A stretch of DNA of 64,000 nucleotides from Legionella_C sp048541585 (GTDB taxonomy: Bacteria; Pseudomonadota; Gammaproteobacteria; Legionellales; Legionellaceae): assembly GCF_048541585.1 (NCBI RefSeq), contig NZ_CP183303.1:186001-250000 (forward strand). Reading direction: 5' to 3'. Shown here piece by piece: positions 8,196 to 17,449 of this stretch. The position numbers were made by a program, and so were the translations under genes. Every line of letters begins with the position of its first letter. Within the stretch, counting starts at the first letter, position 1. Below the pieces are notes generated by a model that saw only the letters and a program-made list of their open reading frames with translations, was not told the DNA's origin and ran no database searches.

Positions 8196-9692
8196 TTAAT
8201 GTGTTGGCATGATAAAAGTATTGTGTGTACTTTTATGAACAGGCCATTTACTAGTAATGGTTTTAAGTCGTGTATAAAAATGGATACTTTCAGCTCCATG
8301 CATATTGGTATCCCCGAAAGAAGAATGTTTCCAGCCACCAAAAGGATGACTAGCTACTGGCACAGGGATAGGGATATTAATGCCGACCATCCCTACTTGA
8401 ATACGTTGACTATATTCTCGTGCAAAATAACCATCACGCGTAAAGATAGCAGTTCCATTACCATATTGATGCCGATTAACAAGTGCAATAGCTTCATCTA
8501 AATTATTAACGCGAATAATAACTAAAACAGGGCCAAAAATTTCGTTTTGATAAACGGACATGGACTCGCTAACTTCATCAAAAAGCGTTGGCCCAAGATA
8601 AAAGCCTTGTGAATACGTTGGATGTTTAAAAGAGCGTCCATCAGTAATTAATTTAGCTCCTTCTTCAACGCCTTTATCAATAGCTTGAATGACGCGTTCA
8701 CGATGCTCTTTGCTTACTAAAGGACCCATCTCGCAACCCTGTATATCTCCTGCATCGACTTTAATAGCTTGTATTAAAGGTAATAGTTTATCTAATAAAG
8801 CATTTGCTGTGTCATCACCTACGGCAACTACAGCAGAAATGGCCATACAACGTTCGCCGGCAGAGCCGTAAGCAGCGCCCACAATAGCATTAGCTGCTTG
8901 TTCTAAATCAGCATCCGGCATTACCACGCAGTGGTTTTTAGCACCACCAAAAGTATGGGCGCGTTTACCATTTCTTGTCGCTGTTTTATAAATAAACTCT
9001 GCAACGGGTGTTGAAGCAACAGCTGTAAATGCACTAATATCAGGATGTTCGAGGAGGTAATTAACAGCTTCTTTATCACCTTGCACACAATTGGCAACGC
9101 CAGCTGGCAATCCGGCATCACTAAGCAATTCTAATAAGCGAATAGGTGCTGATGGGTCTTGTTCTGACGGTTTAAGGATAAACGTATTACCACAAGCAAT
9201 AGCTGGAATCATCATCCATACAGGTACCATAACTGGAAAATTAAAAGGTGAAACGCCAGCGCACACGCCTAACGGCTGTCTTAACGTATAACAGTCTATA
9301 TCAGTGGATACTTCAGGTGTGAAGTTACCTTGTAATTGAGTTACTAGACCGCAATGAAGTTCAACCACTTCAATAGCGCGAGCGACAGAGCCTAAGGCAT
9401 CATCAATAGTTTTACCATGTTCTTGTGTAACTAATTTAGCTAAATCACGCTGGTTTTTTTCTAATAAATCGCGAAATTTAAATAAAATGCGTGCTCGCTT
9501 TACAGGAGGCGTATTTGCCCAATTAAACCAAGCTTCCTTAGCAGTTTTAACGGCCAGATCACAAGTTACTTTATCAGCTAAATTAACTGCACCTATAATT
9601 TCACCCGTAGCGGGATTATAAAGCGAACGTTGATTTAAAGCCTTATCCGCTAATACTTGGCCACCAATATAGTGAGACACGGTATAAACCAT
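8196..9692 (-). CDS. mmsA: Methylmalonate-semialdehyde dehydrogenase (CoA-acylating)
   Basis: A 498-residue aldehyde dehydrogenase of the MMSDH class. The catalytic cysteine is C282 in GSAGERCMA, the oxyanion asparagine is N151 in SPFNFPVM, and HGKTIDDALG is the usual N-terminal signature. It converts methylmalonate semialdehyde to propionyl-CoA, the step after MmsB. It is the first gene of the operon, with AAGGAG 7 bases before its ATG. Confidence 0.94.
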   Translation of the reverse strand: MVYTVSHYIGGQVLADKALNQRSLYNPATGEIIGAVNLADKVTCDLAVKTAKEAWFNWANTPPVKRARILFKFRDLLEKNQRDLAKLVTQEHGKTIDDALGSVARAIEVVELHCGLVTQLQGNFTPEVSTDIDCYTLRQPLGVCAGVSPFNFPVMVPVWMMIPAIACGNTFILKPSEQDPSAPIRLLELLSDAGLPAGVANCVQGDKEAVNYLLEHPDISAFTAVASTPVAEFIYKTATRNGKRAHTFGGAKNHCVVMPDADLEQAANAIVGAAYGSAGERCMAISAVVAVGDDTANALLDKLLPLIQAIKVDAGDIQGCEMGPLVSKEHRERVIQAIDKGVEEGAKLITDGRSFKHPTYSQGFYLGPTLFDEVSESMSVYQNEIFGPVLVIIRVNNLDEAIALVNRHQYGNGTAIFTRDGYFAREYSQRIQVGMVGINIPIPVPVASHPFGGWKHSSFGDTNMHGAESIHFYTRLKTITSKWPVHKSTHNTFIMPTH

Positions 9693-9824
9693 TGCTTAAA
9701 CTCCTTTTTAGGTAAACGTCTTTCAAAACTGTTTATTTGATAGTTAGGCAACTTGTTTTTAGCCTGTAAAACTAAATTCATAAATATTGCAATAAGTAGT
9801 TTTGAAAGAAGCCACCATCTATTT

Positions 9825-10007
9825 TTACTCAAAAAATGTTGCTAATGTTACATAATAATAACGTTTGTTATCAGCAAACTGAGAACTACGTGCTTCTATT
9901 ACTTCAAAATGGCTATGATTTTCAGCTTTTTCTAATGCATTTGAAATAGCTTCATTAAGACTTTCCTCAGAAAAACCTGTGTAATCACGTGTTTTTGAAA
10001 TTATCAT
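9825..10007 (-). CDS. Dodecin-like small protein
   Basis: A 60-residue protein with the dodecin pattern. It begins with a beta strand and a short DYTGFSEESLNEAISNAL helix, followed by HSHFEVIEARSS and a final strand YYYVTLATFF. Dodecins assemble into hollow dodecamers that bind flavins (FMN, riboflavin or lumichrome) and are thought to store or sequester them. A GAAAGGA ribosome site lies 10 bases before ATG. It is the first gene of this minus-strand stretch, 132 bases upstream of mmsA. Slightly shorter than typical dodecins (65-70 residues). Confidence 0.72.
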   Translation of the reverse strand: MIISKTRDYTGFSEESLNEAISNALEKAENHSHFEVIEARSSQFADNKRYYYVTLATFFE

Positions 10008-10110
10008 CCGTTAACTATCCTTTCGTTAATTGGAGAAATTGAGTTTAGCACGATAAACTTTTAAGGTCTTGTTATAAATTATTGACAAGAAATTGTGAAG
10101 TACAAGGACT

Positions 10111-10272
10111 TATACCCAAGTTCTTTGCAAAGGCTATTTTGGGACTATTAATTTTTTCACTCATAATTTTTTTAAAAATTTGCAATAGGCTTTACTATTA
10201 TTCAATTTTAAAAAATTCTGAGCAAAAAAATTAACTTGTCAAAGCCTAGCATTTCTAATGAACTTGGGTATA
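10111..10272. repeat. 162-bp intergenic element bounded by a 13-bp inverted repeat
   Basis: TATACCCAAGTTC at 10111-10123 is perfectly inverted at 10260-10272. The interior is AT-rich with imperfect echoes of AAAGGCTA / TAGGCTTT. It takes up most of the 305-base gap between the divergent dodecin and 932-residue genes, which otherwise holds only ribosome sites. It looks like a MITE or REP-type element without coding capacity. Confidence 0.55.
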
Positions 10273-10312
10273 TTCAATAATAAGTCACCAACGTAGGCAA
10301 GGAAACTTAGCT

Positions 10313-13111
10313 ATGGGAAAAACAATATTACGTGTTGCTGAGGGAATTGAGCTTAACTCTACAGTATTGGCCAGCTTAAAAAATATTTTAGGCTCAGATT
10401 TAGTTCTAGAAACTTACTCTACAACTCCTAATTTAGAAACTATTTATAATAAACGTATTGCAATTTTAAATCAGGCTTTTCAGTTTATTACTCAAGCTAT
10501 TCCGCCTAAAAGCAATAAAGAAAATTTAAATAATTATCTTTCTTGGGGATTGCATATTTGTAATTTATCTTCTTGTAAATCGCTTAATGATTATCAAGAT
10601 AAGCTCGCACAATTTACCGCATTATTAGTTAATGCCTTACTCGATAATTGGGAAGATTTTACTACTATAGGAGAAACGCAGGCAAAGCGTATCGCTATTG
10701 AAATGCTAAATAAAGCTGAACAATATATTATTATGCGTGATGGACGTCCTAATTTAGCTACTTTAAGTGTCGAAAATACTTTTAATGAGCCGAAGCTCAT
10801 ATTGCAATGGGATGAAACATTACCACCTTATACAAACGAGACACTTGCTGAATTAAAAAAAATAAAAAATAGTAATCTTTGGATAACACCTGAATGGTTT
10901 CGCCAACTTCCGCCAGTTCTACAAATTTTTCTGCACGTTAGTGATGTGCATGCCTTCACCTACGACGCCTTAAAAAGTAATTTAAGTACACTAGAATCAG
11001 TTTGGAAGTATATAAAAACACATATGGAGCAGGAGAGTTTACTCAATGATTTAAGAATTGTTGCTGAAGATAAACTTCCTAAGCCTAGCTGGTTTGATCA
11101 ACTATCTATAGGCCATCAAGTGGTATTTAGAGAATTAGCTTCCAAAGTTGCTAGTGAAGGGTTGGCTTCTATTGACGCTCAACTCTCTCAAATCAAGCAG
11201 TTATTAGGACTAGCTTCTGCTAATTTCGAAATATCTGAAATCAATCAATTATGGGGACATGTAACAGATGATAAAGAAATGCGTAAAGTTCCCTATTGGT
11301 TCCTGCGATTGCCTGCCTATGAGCAGTTATTTTTAAAAAAAGTTCTTTTGGAAGCAAACAAGGTAGAAGATGTCGTCTCTTATTTACCTAGCCGCCTACG
11401 CTCTTTACCACTCTTAGCTAATTTTGGTAAGCATCAATTATTTCTTCTCTATCCTGATGGTCAAGTAAAAGAATTAGGGCATGCTAGATTGCGTTCTAGT
11501 CATTTAAGCTCTAGGGATTTAGAAGATGAACCTGCTATTTTAGGACAAGAGCATAGTAATCGTAATGTAAAACAAATCTGTAAGTATATAGGTAAAAATC
11601 AGTCATTACTTGTTCAAACTTTAATTAGCCCTCTTGCTTTACCAGGAAAATTTTTACCAGATCCAATTTTAGATAAGCATCGACGTCATGCTATAGAGCG
11701 ACTACGTTCAGAACGAAAAGATATTAAGATATATACTACAAATCATCCGCTTAATATAGCGAAATATTGGCTTTATACTAGCTCTTATGACGAAGATTGT
11801 TTAACTATTTTAAACAATGCCCAAGAAACGTTGTCACTTAGCAATATCACGCAAAAAGCTAAAGAATTAAATGTTGGTGATAAGTTTGCAGTTAATATTA
11901 TAAGCTTGCTTGCACTAGCTTATTGTTATCCTAATGCATTTAATGCGCTTAGACAATTTGTAGAAAATCCTAAAACAAAGGAAAATAATTCGTTAAGTTG
12001 TGAACGTTTTATCAATCAACTATTTAGTGAACATAAAATTCCTGAAGAGTTTTATGATAATTTATGGCCTGGTCATAAATTTAATAAAGAGGTAATAACT
12101 AAAAGCTTAAAGTATTTAATTTCTTCAAAGGAAAGTCATCCTGCAGCATTTACTTTAGCTAATAATTTAACCGATTTAGCTGAGCTTTGTCGTGATTATG
12201 ATAGTTGTCTGAATGCAGGTTATGGTAAAGCAACCATTTTTGATTATCATTGCAGAGAATTATGGTTAAGTTCACTTGAAACCTTAATTACTATGTTTAC
12301 AAATGGGCTTAGTTATGGTTCTTGTGTGAGCGGCAAAGATAGAAAAGCATTAGAAATACTTCATACTAATGCTATGTTAATTTATCGCGAGATTTATGGC
12401 ACTTGGCCAAAGTTTGCTGACACTAAGGAAGCAAGAGAGCGCTTTGAAGAGATGGTAGAGAAAGCATATGAGTCTAGGCATGGACAGGTACATGCAGGGC
12501 GTAATGCAGAGGGCGCTGAAGGTTTTAAGACACCACCTAATTATTTACCTTACTCCATCATAAAAAAGATTAAATTAAAAGCAGGTGATCAAGCACTAAT
12601 AATAGATGATAGACTTGCAACTAACAATGAAGTCAGACGTATTGCTGGGCTTGCAACTTACATAAAGCCTGGTTATTCTCATTGTGTTATTGCTGCTATG
12701 CGTTTATCTGAACAAAATCAAGAAAAACTATTAGAAAAAATTAAATTGTTAATTGGCGAAAAAAGTTACTGGCAAAAACAGCTTAACTATCGTATGTTTA
12801 CAGGAACTATTTCCCCTAAAGGCATTACCCAGATTCAACAATTATTTGAAGATGTAACTAATTTAAAGGAAATTTCTGACGTTAAAACCCGCATTCTTGC
12901 TGATATTTATTATATTGTCTTAAATAGGCCCGCAGATTCAGACTTAAGAACTGGCACTACAAAAGCAGTTTATAAAAGTATAATTGAGTTGTATAAGTCA
13001 GCCAATCCAGATACTCAGATTGATTCGGTATTAGAAAAACTACAAGAAACTAAAACGAAATCCTTTGAAGATAATATAAAAGAGATTAACCAAACGTTTT
13101 CACCTATTTAA
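10313..13111 (+). CDS. Large orphan protein, candidate Dot/Icm effector
   Basis: A 932-residue cytosolic-looking protein without signal peptide or clear membrane segment. I do not recognise an enzymatic domain. Three copies of a short motif, Pro-x-Trp-Phe-x-x-Leu...Gln-x-x-Phe, occur at about residues 193-207, 258-272 and 327-341, spaced 65-69 residues apart, which suggests repeated helical units. A later part (about residues 430-500) holds QTLISP and TNHPLN segments that resemble stretches I remember from other large Legionella proteins. The C-terminal tail is polar with acidic and Ser/Thr residues, as in many Dot/Icm substrates, but this is weak evidence. AAGGAAA precedes the ATG. A small DUF3775 gene follows 44 bases downstream. 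Confidence 0.7.
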   Translation: MGKTILRVAEGIELNSTVLASLKNILGSDLVLETYSTTPNLETIYNKRIAILNQAFQFITQAIPPKSNKENLNNYLSWGLHICNLSSCKSLNDYQDKLAQFTALLVNALLDNWEDFTTIGETQAKRIAIEMLNKAEQYIIMRDGRPNLATLSVENTFNEPKLILQWDETLPPYTNETLAELKKIKNSNLWITPEWFRQLPPVLQIFLHVSDVHAFTYDALKSNLSTLESVWKYIKTHMEQESLLNDLRIVAEDKLPKPSWFDQLSIGHQVVFRELASKVASEGLASIDAQLSQIKQLLGLASANFEISEINQLWGHVTDDKEMRKVPYWFLRLPAYEQLFLKKVLLEANKVEDVVSYLPSRLRSLPLLANFGKHQLFLLYPDGQVKELGHARLRSSHLSSRDLEDEPAILGQEHSNRNVKQICKYIGKNQSLLVQTLISPLALPGKFLPDPILDKHRRHAIERLRSERKDIKIYTTNHPLNIAKYWLYTSSYDEDCLTILNNAQETLSLSNITQKAKELNVGDKFAVNIISLLALAYCYPNAFNALRQFVENPKTKENNSLSCERFINQLFSEHKIPEEFYDNLWPGHKFNKEVITKSLKYLISSKESHPAAFTLANNLTDLAELCRDYDSCLNAGYGKATIFDYHCRELWLSSLETLITMFTNGLSYGSCVSGKDRKALEILHTNAMLIYREIYGTWPKFADTKEARERFEEMVEKAYESRHGQVHAGRNAEGAEGFKTPPNYLPYSIIKKIKLKAGDQALIIDDRLATNNEVRRIAGLATYIKPGYSHCVIAAMRLSEQNQEKLLEKIKLLIGEKSYWQKQLNYRMFTGTISPKGITQIQQLFEDVTNLKEISDVKTRILADIYYIVLNRPADSDLRTGTTKAVYKSIIELYKSANPDTQIDSVLEKLQETKTKSFEDNIKEINQTFSPI

Positions 13112-13155
13112 AGTCAATTTTAAAGATTATAAAAAAATTTAAGGAGAGCACTATT

Positions 13156-13533
13156 ATGTTAAATCTTAATTCTGGAATAATTTGTGATATTTTGGTTAGA
13201 GCGCGCGAATTTCAAGCTAAAGAAGAGGTAAGTTTTCCAGAAATGACTGATGACATGGATGCTTCTTATGTTTTAGCTGATCATGCTGATGATTTGACCT
13301 ATCAAGAGGTGGTTGGTGCTATTAACAATTTAGAGCCTGACCAACAAGCAACCCTTGTTGCTTTAATGTATGTAGGCCGCGGTGATTATACGATTGAAGA
13401 GTGGGAGGAGGCTTTTTCATTTGCGCAAGAACGTTTAACCGAGCATACAGGCGAATATTTATTGTCTAGGCCAACTATGCCAGACGAAATAGAGCGCGCA
13501 TTAGATGCCCTAGGGATAGTATGTGAAGAATGA
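13156..13533 (+). CDS. DUF3775 family protein
   Basis: A 125-residue acidic protein that fits DUF3775. The pattern ending in LEPDQQATLVALMYVGRGDYTIEEWEEA is characteristic and common in small proteins of alpha- and gammaproteobacteria. No function is established. A strong AAGGAGAG site lies before the ATG. It follows the 932-residue gene and converges on dapB. Confidence 0.82.
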   Translation: MLNLNSGIICDILVRAREFQAKEEVSFPEMTDDMDASYVLADHADDLTYQEVVGAINNLEPDQQATLVALMYVGRGDYTIEEWEEAFSFAQERLTEHTGEYLLSRPTMPDEIERALDALGIVCEE

Positions 13534-13584
13534 CAATAAGAACGATAAGAACTTAGTCTGGTTGTGTAAATTAGCTTAAGTTCG

Positions 13585-14322
13585 CTAGACTAAGAGATGT
13601 TCTAATCCATAATAGAGGGTCTCTAGTTGTCTTACTTTTTGACAACAAAGGACAATACCTGGCATAAATGAAGCTCTATCAATGCTATCATGCATAATAG
13701 TTAACGTTTCTCCAGGACTTCCAAATATTACCTGTTGTCTTGCCATAATACCAGGTAGGCGTACTGAGTGAATGGTAATACCTTCATGCATACCACCACG
13801 CGCACCTGCAATTAATTCATGCTCTTGCTCTTTTTTCACTAGAGATATTGCTTTTGTCGCGGCAATCATTTCTGCTGTTTTTATTGCGGTACCTGAGGGT
13901 GCATCAAATTTTTGTGGATGATGAGCTTCTATAATTTCTACTTCTGAAATATAACGTGCTGCTTGTGCTGCAAATTGCATCATTAAAACTGCACTAATTG
14001 AAAAGTTGGGTGCAATAATTCCACCTAATTTTTTATCATTACATAATAATGTAAGGTGTTGAATCTGCTCTTGCTTTAACCCAGAGGTGCCAATAACAGG
14101 ATGAGCACCATTATTAATTATTACTAAACTATTCGCGTAAACACAGTCAGCACGTGTTAAGTCAATGACTATCTGAGCTTGCGTATTAATAATCGTAGCG
14201 CTTAAATCGTCATGGTACGATAGGGCACCTACTAATTCAAATTCAGGATGATTGGTAATAGTTTCGCAAGCTAGAGTACCCATTTTACCGCGTGCTCCAT
14301 TAACGATAACGCGAGTTGCCAT
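13585..14322 (-). CDS. dapB: 4-hydroxy-tetrahydrodipicolinate reductase
   Basis: A 245-residue NAD(P)H-dependent reductase of the lysine and diaminopimelate pathway. The nucleotide-binding GARGKMG is near the N-terminus, and EAHHPQKFDAPSGTA holds the catalytic histidine and lysine of the DapB signature. TAGGAG precedes the ATG. It stands as a single gene here. Confidence 0.95.
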   Translation of the reverse strand: MATRVIVNGARGKMGTLACETITNHPEFELVGALSYHDDLSATIINTQAQIVIDLTRADCVYANSLVIINNGAHPVIGTSGLKQEQIQHLTLLCNDKKLGGIIAPNFSISAVLMMQFAAQAARYISEVEIIEAHHPQKFDAPSGTAIKTAEMIAATKAISLVKKEQEHELIAGARGGMHEGITIHSVRLPGIMARQQVIFGSPGETLTIMHDSIDRASFMPGIVLCCQKVRQLETLYYGLEHLLV

Positions 14323-14488
14323 AATAATCTCCTAAATCTTTAAACACGAATTATAGGTGTGGATCGCCTGAAGTCTTTGCTAAATCAAAACTTTCTTCGT
14401 TAAAATGATATAAAAATACTTAAATTAGCCTTGCTAATTTTGACTTTGCGCTTTAATGATTGCTTTGCTTCATTGTTGAAAATAGTAA

Positions 14489-14686
14489 TTAACTCTTACT
14501 TGATTTTTTAAGAGATAATTGATTTTCTCGTATAGTGCGCCAAGCCCATACGGTCGCCGGCGGCCAACCAAATAAAGTGGCTTGCATAAACAGCGCTACA
14601 ATAGCTCCACCTGGATTATCATTAATTAATAACACTAACCATGGAAAAGCAAAAGCAAGAAACCTCCAAAATAGTTTTTTTAACAT
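14489..14686 (-). CDS. Small two-helix membrane protein, possibly YqaE/Pmp3-like
   Basis: A 65-residue protein with two hydrophobic segments (about residues 5-21 and 26-50) and a basic tail. The second segment, with GGAIVALFMQATLFGWPPAT, resembles the glycine-proline pattern of YqaE/Pmp3 proteins, but the first half fits poorly. Function unknown; expected in the inner membrane. Confidence 0.6.
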   Translation of the reverse strand: MLKKLFWRFLAFAFPWLVLLINDNPGGAIVALFMQATLFGWPPATVWAWRTIRENQLSLKKSSKS

Positions 14687-14991
14687 TTCTAGGTATCCAT
14701 TTAATTAACTACGTATTTCTAGTTATCCTTAAACAATAAGGAACTACTTTAGCTTAATTATTAAGCTTTTTAAATTATATTTATATTTTAATTGAAAACC
14801 CAAGGTTAACAGGGCTTTTTAAGATAAATTATTGCAATAAAACAGTAAGTATTGTACCTTAGCTGGACATTTATTAAGTGAATTTAGCTCGTTTTCCTTA
14901 GCTAAAATAATAATTTTGCATTATGTATTACTTTAGCTTAATATCGCGCAATATTTTCAAACATTGTACTTAAGTTCTTAAGGTATCAAGC
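14687..14991. other. AT-rich intergenic region upstream of the ProQ-family gene
   Basis: This 305-base gap separates two divergent genes and must hold their promoters. I found no convincing hairpin, repeat, RNA gene or ORF in it. Confidence 0.5.
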
Positions 14992-15657
14992 ATGAGAAGG
15001 CATGAACTTCATCCCCATACGGCTGCAATTAATAAAGCACAAAAAAAAGAATCTAAGAAAGCTAAAAGTGAAGCTTTATTATGGTTAGCTGCGACCTTCC
15101 CACAAGCTTTCGACAGTACAACCCGTATTCGACCTTTAAAAGCTGGTATCATGACCGATATTTTACAGCATATAGCTAAAGCAGGTGAAATAGGTATTTC
15201 ACGCAGTAAAATTCGTGAGGCGGTTGTTTTATTTACACGCCGGTTAGATTATTTAATCTGTTTAAAAGCTAAAGAAATGCGTATTGATTTAAATGGCAAC
15301 CCAATCGAACCTGTTACTGAAGAAGAAGCAGAGCATGCTGCGCTTAAAATTAAGAAGCGTATTGAAAAAAGTATCCGTAACACACGTAAAATTGTAACTG
15401 TAAAAGATTCCAATAATTTAAAGCAATCTGTTAAGCCTAATTATCAGATAAATAATAGAGCGACTTTAGCTGATAATGAGCCTTACGATGCTTATTATGT
15501 TGAAAAACCGCCACTTTTTAATACTTTGGGTAGTGGAATGTCAGTTAAACCTAAAGTGATTGTAAGACATAAACCTCAGCGTCAATATGACCCAAGTGCA
15601 GTAGCTCGCTTAAAAGAAAAGTTAGGCTTAGCGCGCAAAAGCGAAGAAGAAGTCTAG
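14992..15657 (+). CDS. rocC: ProQ/FinO-domain RNA chaperone, RocC-like
   Basis: A 221-residue protein with an N-terminal ProQ/FinO domain (about residues 20-130: EALLWLAATFPQAF, PLKAGI, AVVLFTRRLDYL) and a basic, disordered C-terminal half. Such proteins bind structured sRNAs and mRNA 3' ends. In L. pneumophila the homologue RocC works with the sRNA RocR to repress competence genes. As I recall, its gene also lies a few genes from pyk, which supports the name. Whether the sRNA partner exists here cannot be seen. Confidence 0.8.
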   Translation: MRRHELHPHTAAINKAQKKESKKAKSEALLWLAATFPQAFDSTTRIRPLKAGIMTDILQHIAKAGEIGISRSKIREAVVLFTRRLDYLICLKAKEMRIDLNGNPIEPVTEEEAEHAALKIKKRIEKSIRNTRKIVTVKDSNNLKQSVKPNYQINNRATLADNEPYDAYYVEKPPLFNTLGSGMSVKPKVIVRHKPQRQYDPSAVARLKEKLGLARKSEEEV

Positions 15658-15707
15658 TAAGAGCTTGCTAAAGTTAAAAATCTACGCCTAGCCAGTTACA
15701 GCCTACG

Positions 15708-15918
15708 TTCTGCAGTTTAGCCGGCGTTGTTGCATAACTCTAAAGCAAGTAGCCTGGGTGAAACGAAGTGAAACCCGGGTTTCGGCCCGCAGGCCTACAC
15801 CCAGGCTACAGCTGCTGAAGTTATACCTTTTAGGTTCGTAACGCCACCTTTTTTTAGTTATTCCTAAATTTATTTCCATTACCCTGAAATATGCAACAAC
15901 GCCGGTTTATCTGCAGAA
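15708..15918. repeat. 211-bp element with 29-bp inverted ends, enclosing a second palindromic element
   Basis: The left end (15708-15736) starts TTCTGCAG and ends CCGGCGTTGTTGCATA. The right end (15890-15918) is its inverse apart from a small central difference. No coding sequence lies inside; the interior contains the 61-bp palindromic element at 15749-15809. This looks like a non-autonomous, MITE-like insertion hit by a second repeat. It fills most of the 355-base gap between rocC and pyk. Confidence 0.75.
15749..15809. repeat. 61-bp palindromic repeat, copy 1
   Basis: The ends GTAGCCTGGGTG and CACCCAGGCTAC are perfect inverses; the middle has AAACGAAGTGAAACCCGGG followed by TTTCGGCCC. A second copy lies at 23507-23568. 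It is GC-rich against an AT-rich background and resembles intergenic REP-type elements. Confidence 0.85.
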
Positions 15919-16012
15919 TCCAGAGAAGAGAAGTAGCTTGGATCTCGCAAACAAGTCGCGGCATGTAGGCTTAAAAATTAATTATGCCCATATGTCTATA
16001 TTAGAGTCTAAA

Positions 16013-17449
16013 TTATTCTTTAACTTGAATAATCTCCATACAATTTGTTCCACCTGGCTCACCTATAATTTGGCCGCGAGTTAATAAAACAAAAGAACCA
16101 ATTTGTAGTATATCTAAATTAATTAAATGATTTACTAATGTCTTTTTTATGAGCTCAACTTGTAGCGGATGAAAATCATATAAAATTGGAAAAATATTAT
16201 TTACAAGACTAAGTTTATTAACTGTTTTAGGATTAGCACTAATAGCATAAATAGGAACTTTACTTTGATGGCGAGACATCCATATTGCACTCGCACCTGA
16301 TTCAGTTAAAGCAACAATGGCTTTAATAGGAAAGTGATTGGCCGTATACATGGTTGCCATTGCAATAGCTTGATCAGCCCTATCATAGTGGCAAGTATCT
16401 TTTTCAGGTTTGTTATAAAGGAAGGTAGCATGTTTCTCTGCACTTAAACAAATTTTATTGACCATCTCAATAACTTTAACCGGATATTGACCAGTCGCCG
16501 TTTCAGCTGAAAGCATGACTGCATCAGTTCCATCTAAAATAGCATTAGCAACATCCGATACTTCAGCACGTGTAGGCTGTGGTTGATAAATCATCGACTC
16601 CATCATCTGTGTTGCAGTAATAACTACTTTATCAAGGCGCCTAGCTTGCTCAATGATTTTCTTTTGAATAGCGGGAACTTCTGCCTCACCTATTTCTACA
16701 CCTAAATCACCACGAGCAACCATTACCGCATCAGCGAAATTGATAATATCTGCTAAATTCTCTAAAGCTTCAGTGCGTTCTATTTTAGCAATAATTGGAA
16801 TATCCGGTGCGTTTAACTTAGCTAATAATTGACGAGCTTCATTAATATCTTCTGCATCTTGTACAAAGGAAAGCGTTAAGTAATCAACCCCCATTTCAAC
16901 AGCGGTACGCATGTCCTCTTTATCTTTTTCTGTTAAGGCGCGCGCAGCTAAACCACCGCCCTTGCGATTTAAACCTTTATTGTTTTTTAAAATACCGCCT
17001 TCAATAACCTTACAAAAGATACGAGAATCTTCAACTTTTATAACTGTTAATTCAATAAGACCATCATTTAATAACAATGTATCTCCTGAGGTAACTTCTT
17101 GACATAAGGGTGTGTAGGTAACGCTTACAAAAGTTTCATCCCCTAATTCTTTAGTCGCACAATCGAGGATGAATTCTTGATTAGAGGAAAGATTGACTTG
17201 GCCTGATTTAAATTTGCCAATACGTAATTTAGGGCCCTGTAAATCAGCCATTACAGCAAGTGGCTTATTTAATGTTTGGGCAATTGATTTAGCTGCGGTA
17301 ATTGTTGTAAGCACAGAGGGATCTGCATGCGAGAAATTAACTCTTAATACATCAACACCAGCAGTTAAAATAGCTTTTAAAGTTTCTGGTTGACTACAAG
17401 CAGGGCCTAATGTTGCAACAATTTTAGTTCGTCGATGTAGCATGGGCAC
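16013..17449 (-). CDS. pyk: Pyruvate kinase
   Basis: A 478-residue glycolytic enzyme making pyruvate and ATP from phosphoenolpyruvate and ADP. The N-terminus TKIVATLGPA, the active-site lysine region AKIERTEAL, the metal-binding MVARGDLGVEI and TATQMMESM are all present. The C-terminal regulatory domain is full length. Its start overlaps the end of pgk by 26 bases, so translation of the two is probably coupled. Last gene of the tkt-gap-pgk-pyk series. Confidence 0.96.
   Translation of the reverse strand: MPMLHRRTKIVATLGPACSQPETLKAILTAGVDVLRVNFSHADPSVLTTITAAKSIAQTLNKPLAVMADLQGPKLRIGKFKSGQVNLSSNQEFILDCATKELGDETFVSVTYTPLCQEVTSGDTLLLNDGLIELTVIKVEDSRIFCKVIEGGILKNNKGLNRKGGGLAARALTEKDKEDMRTAVEMGVDYLTLSFVQDAEDINEARQLLAKLNAPDIPIIAKIERTEALENLADIINFADAVMVARGDLGVEIGEAEVPAIQKKIIEQARRLDKVVITATQMMESMIYQPQPTRAEVSDVANAILDGTDAVMLSAETATGQYPVKVIEMVNKICLSAEKHATFLYNKPEKDTCHYDRADQAIAMATMYTANHFPIKAIVALTESGASAIWMSRHQSKVPIYAISANPKTVNKLSLVNNIFPILYDFHPLQVELIKKTLVNHLINLDILQIGSFVLLTRGQIIGEPGGTNCMEIIQVKE

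Noticed and set aside
8121..8501. 126-codon open frame on the plus strand
   Set aside because: It is antisense to mmsA and mmsB, whose proteins are complete and conserved; its product is not protein-like.
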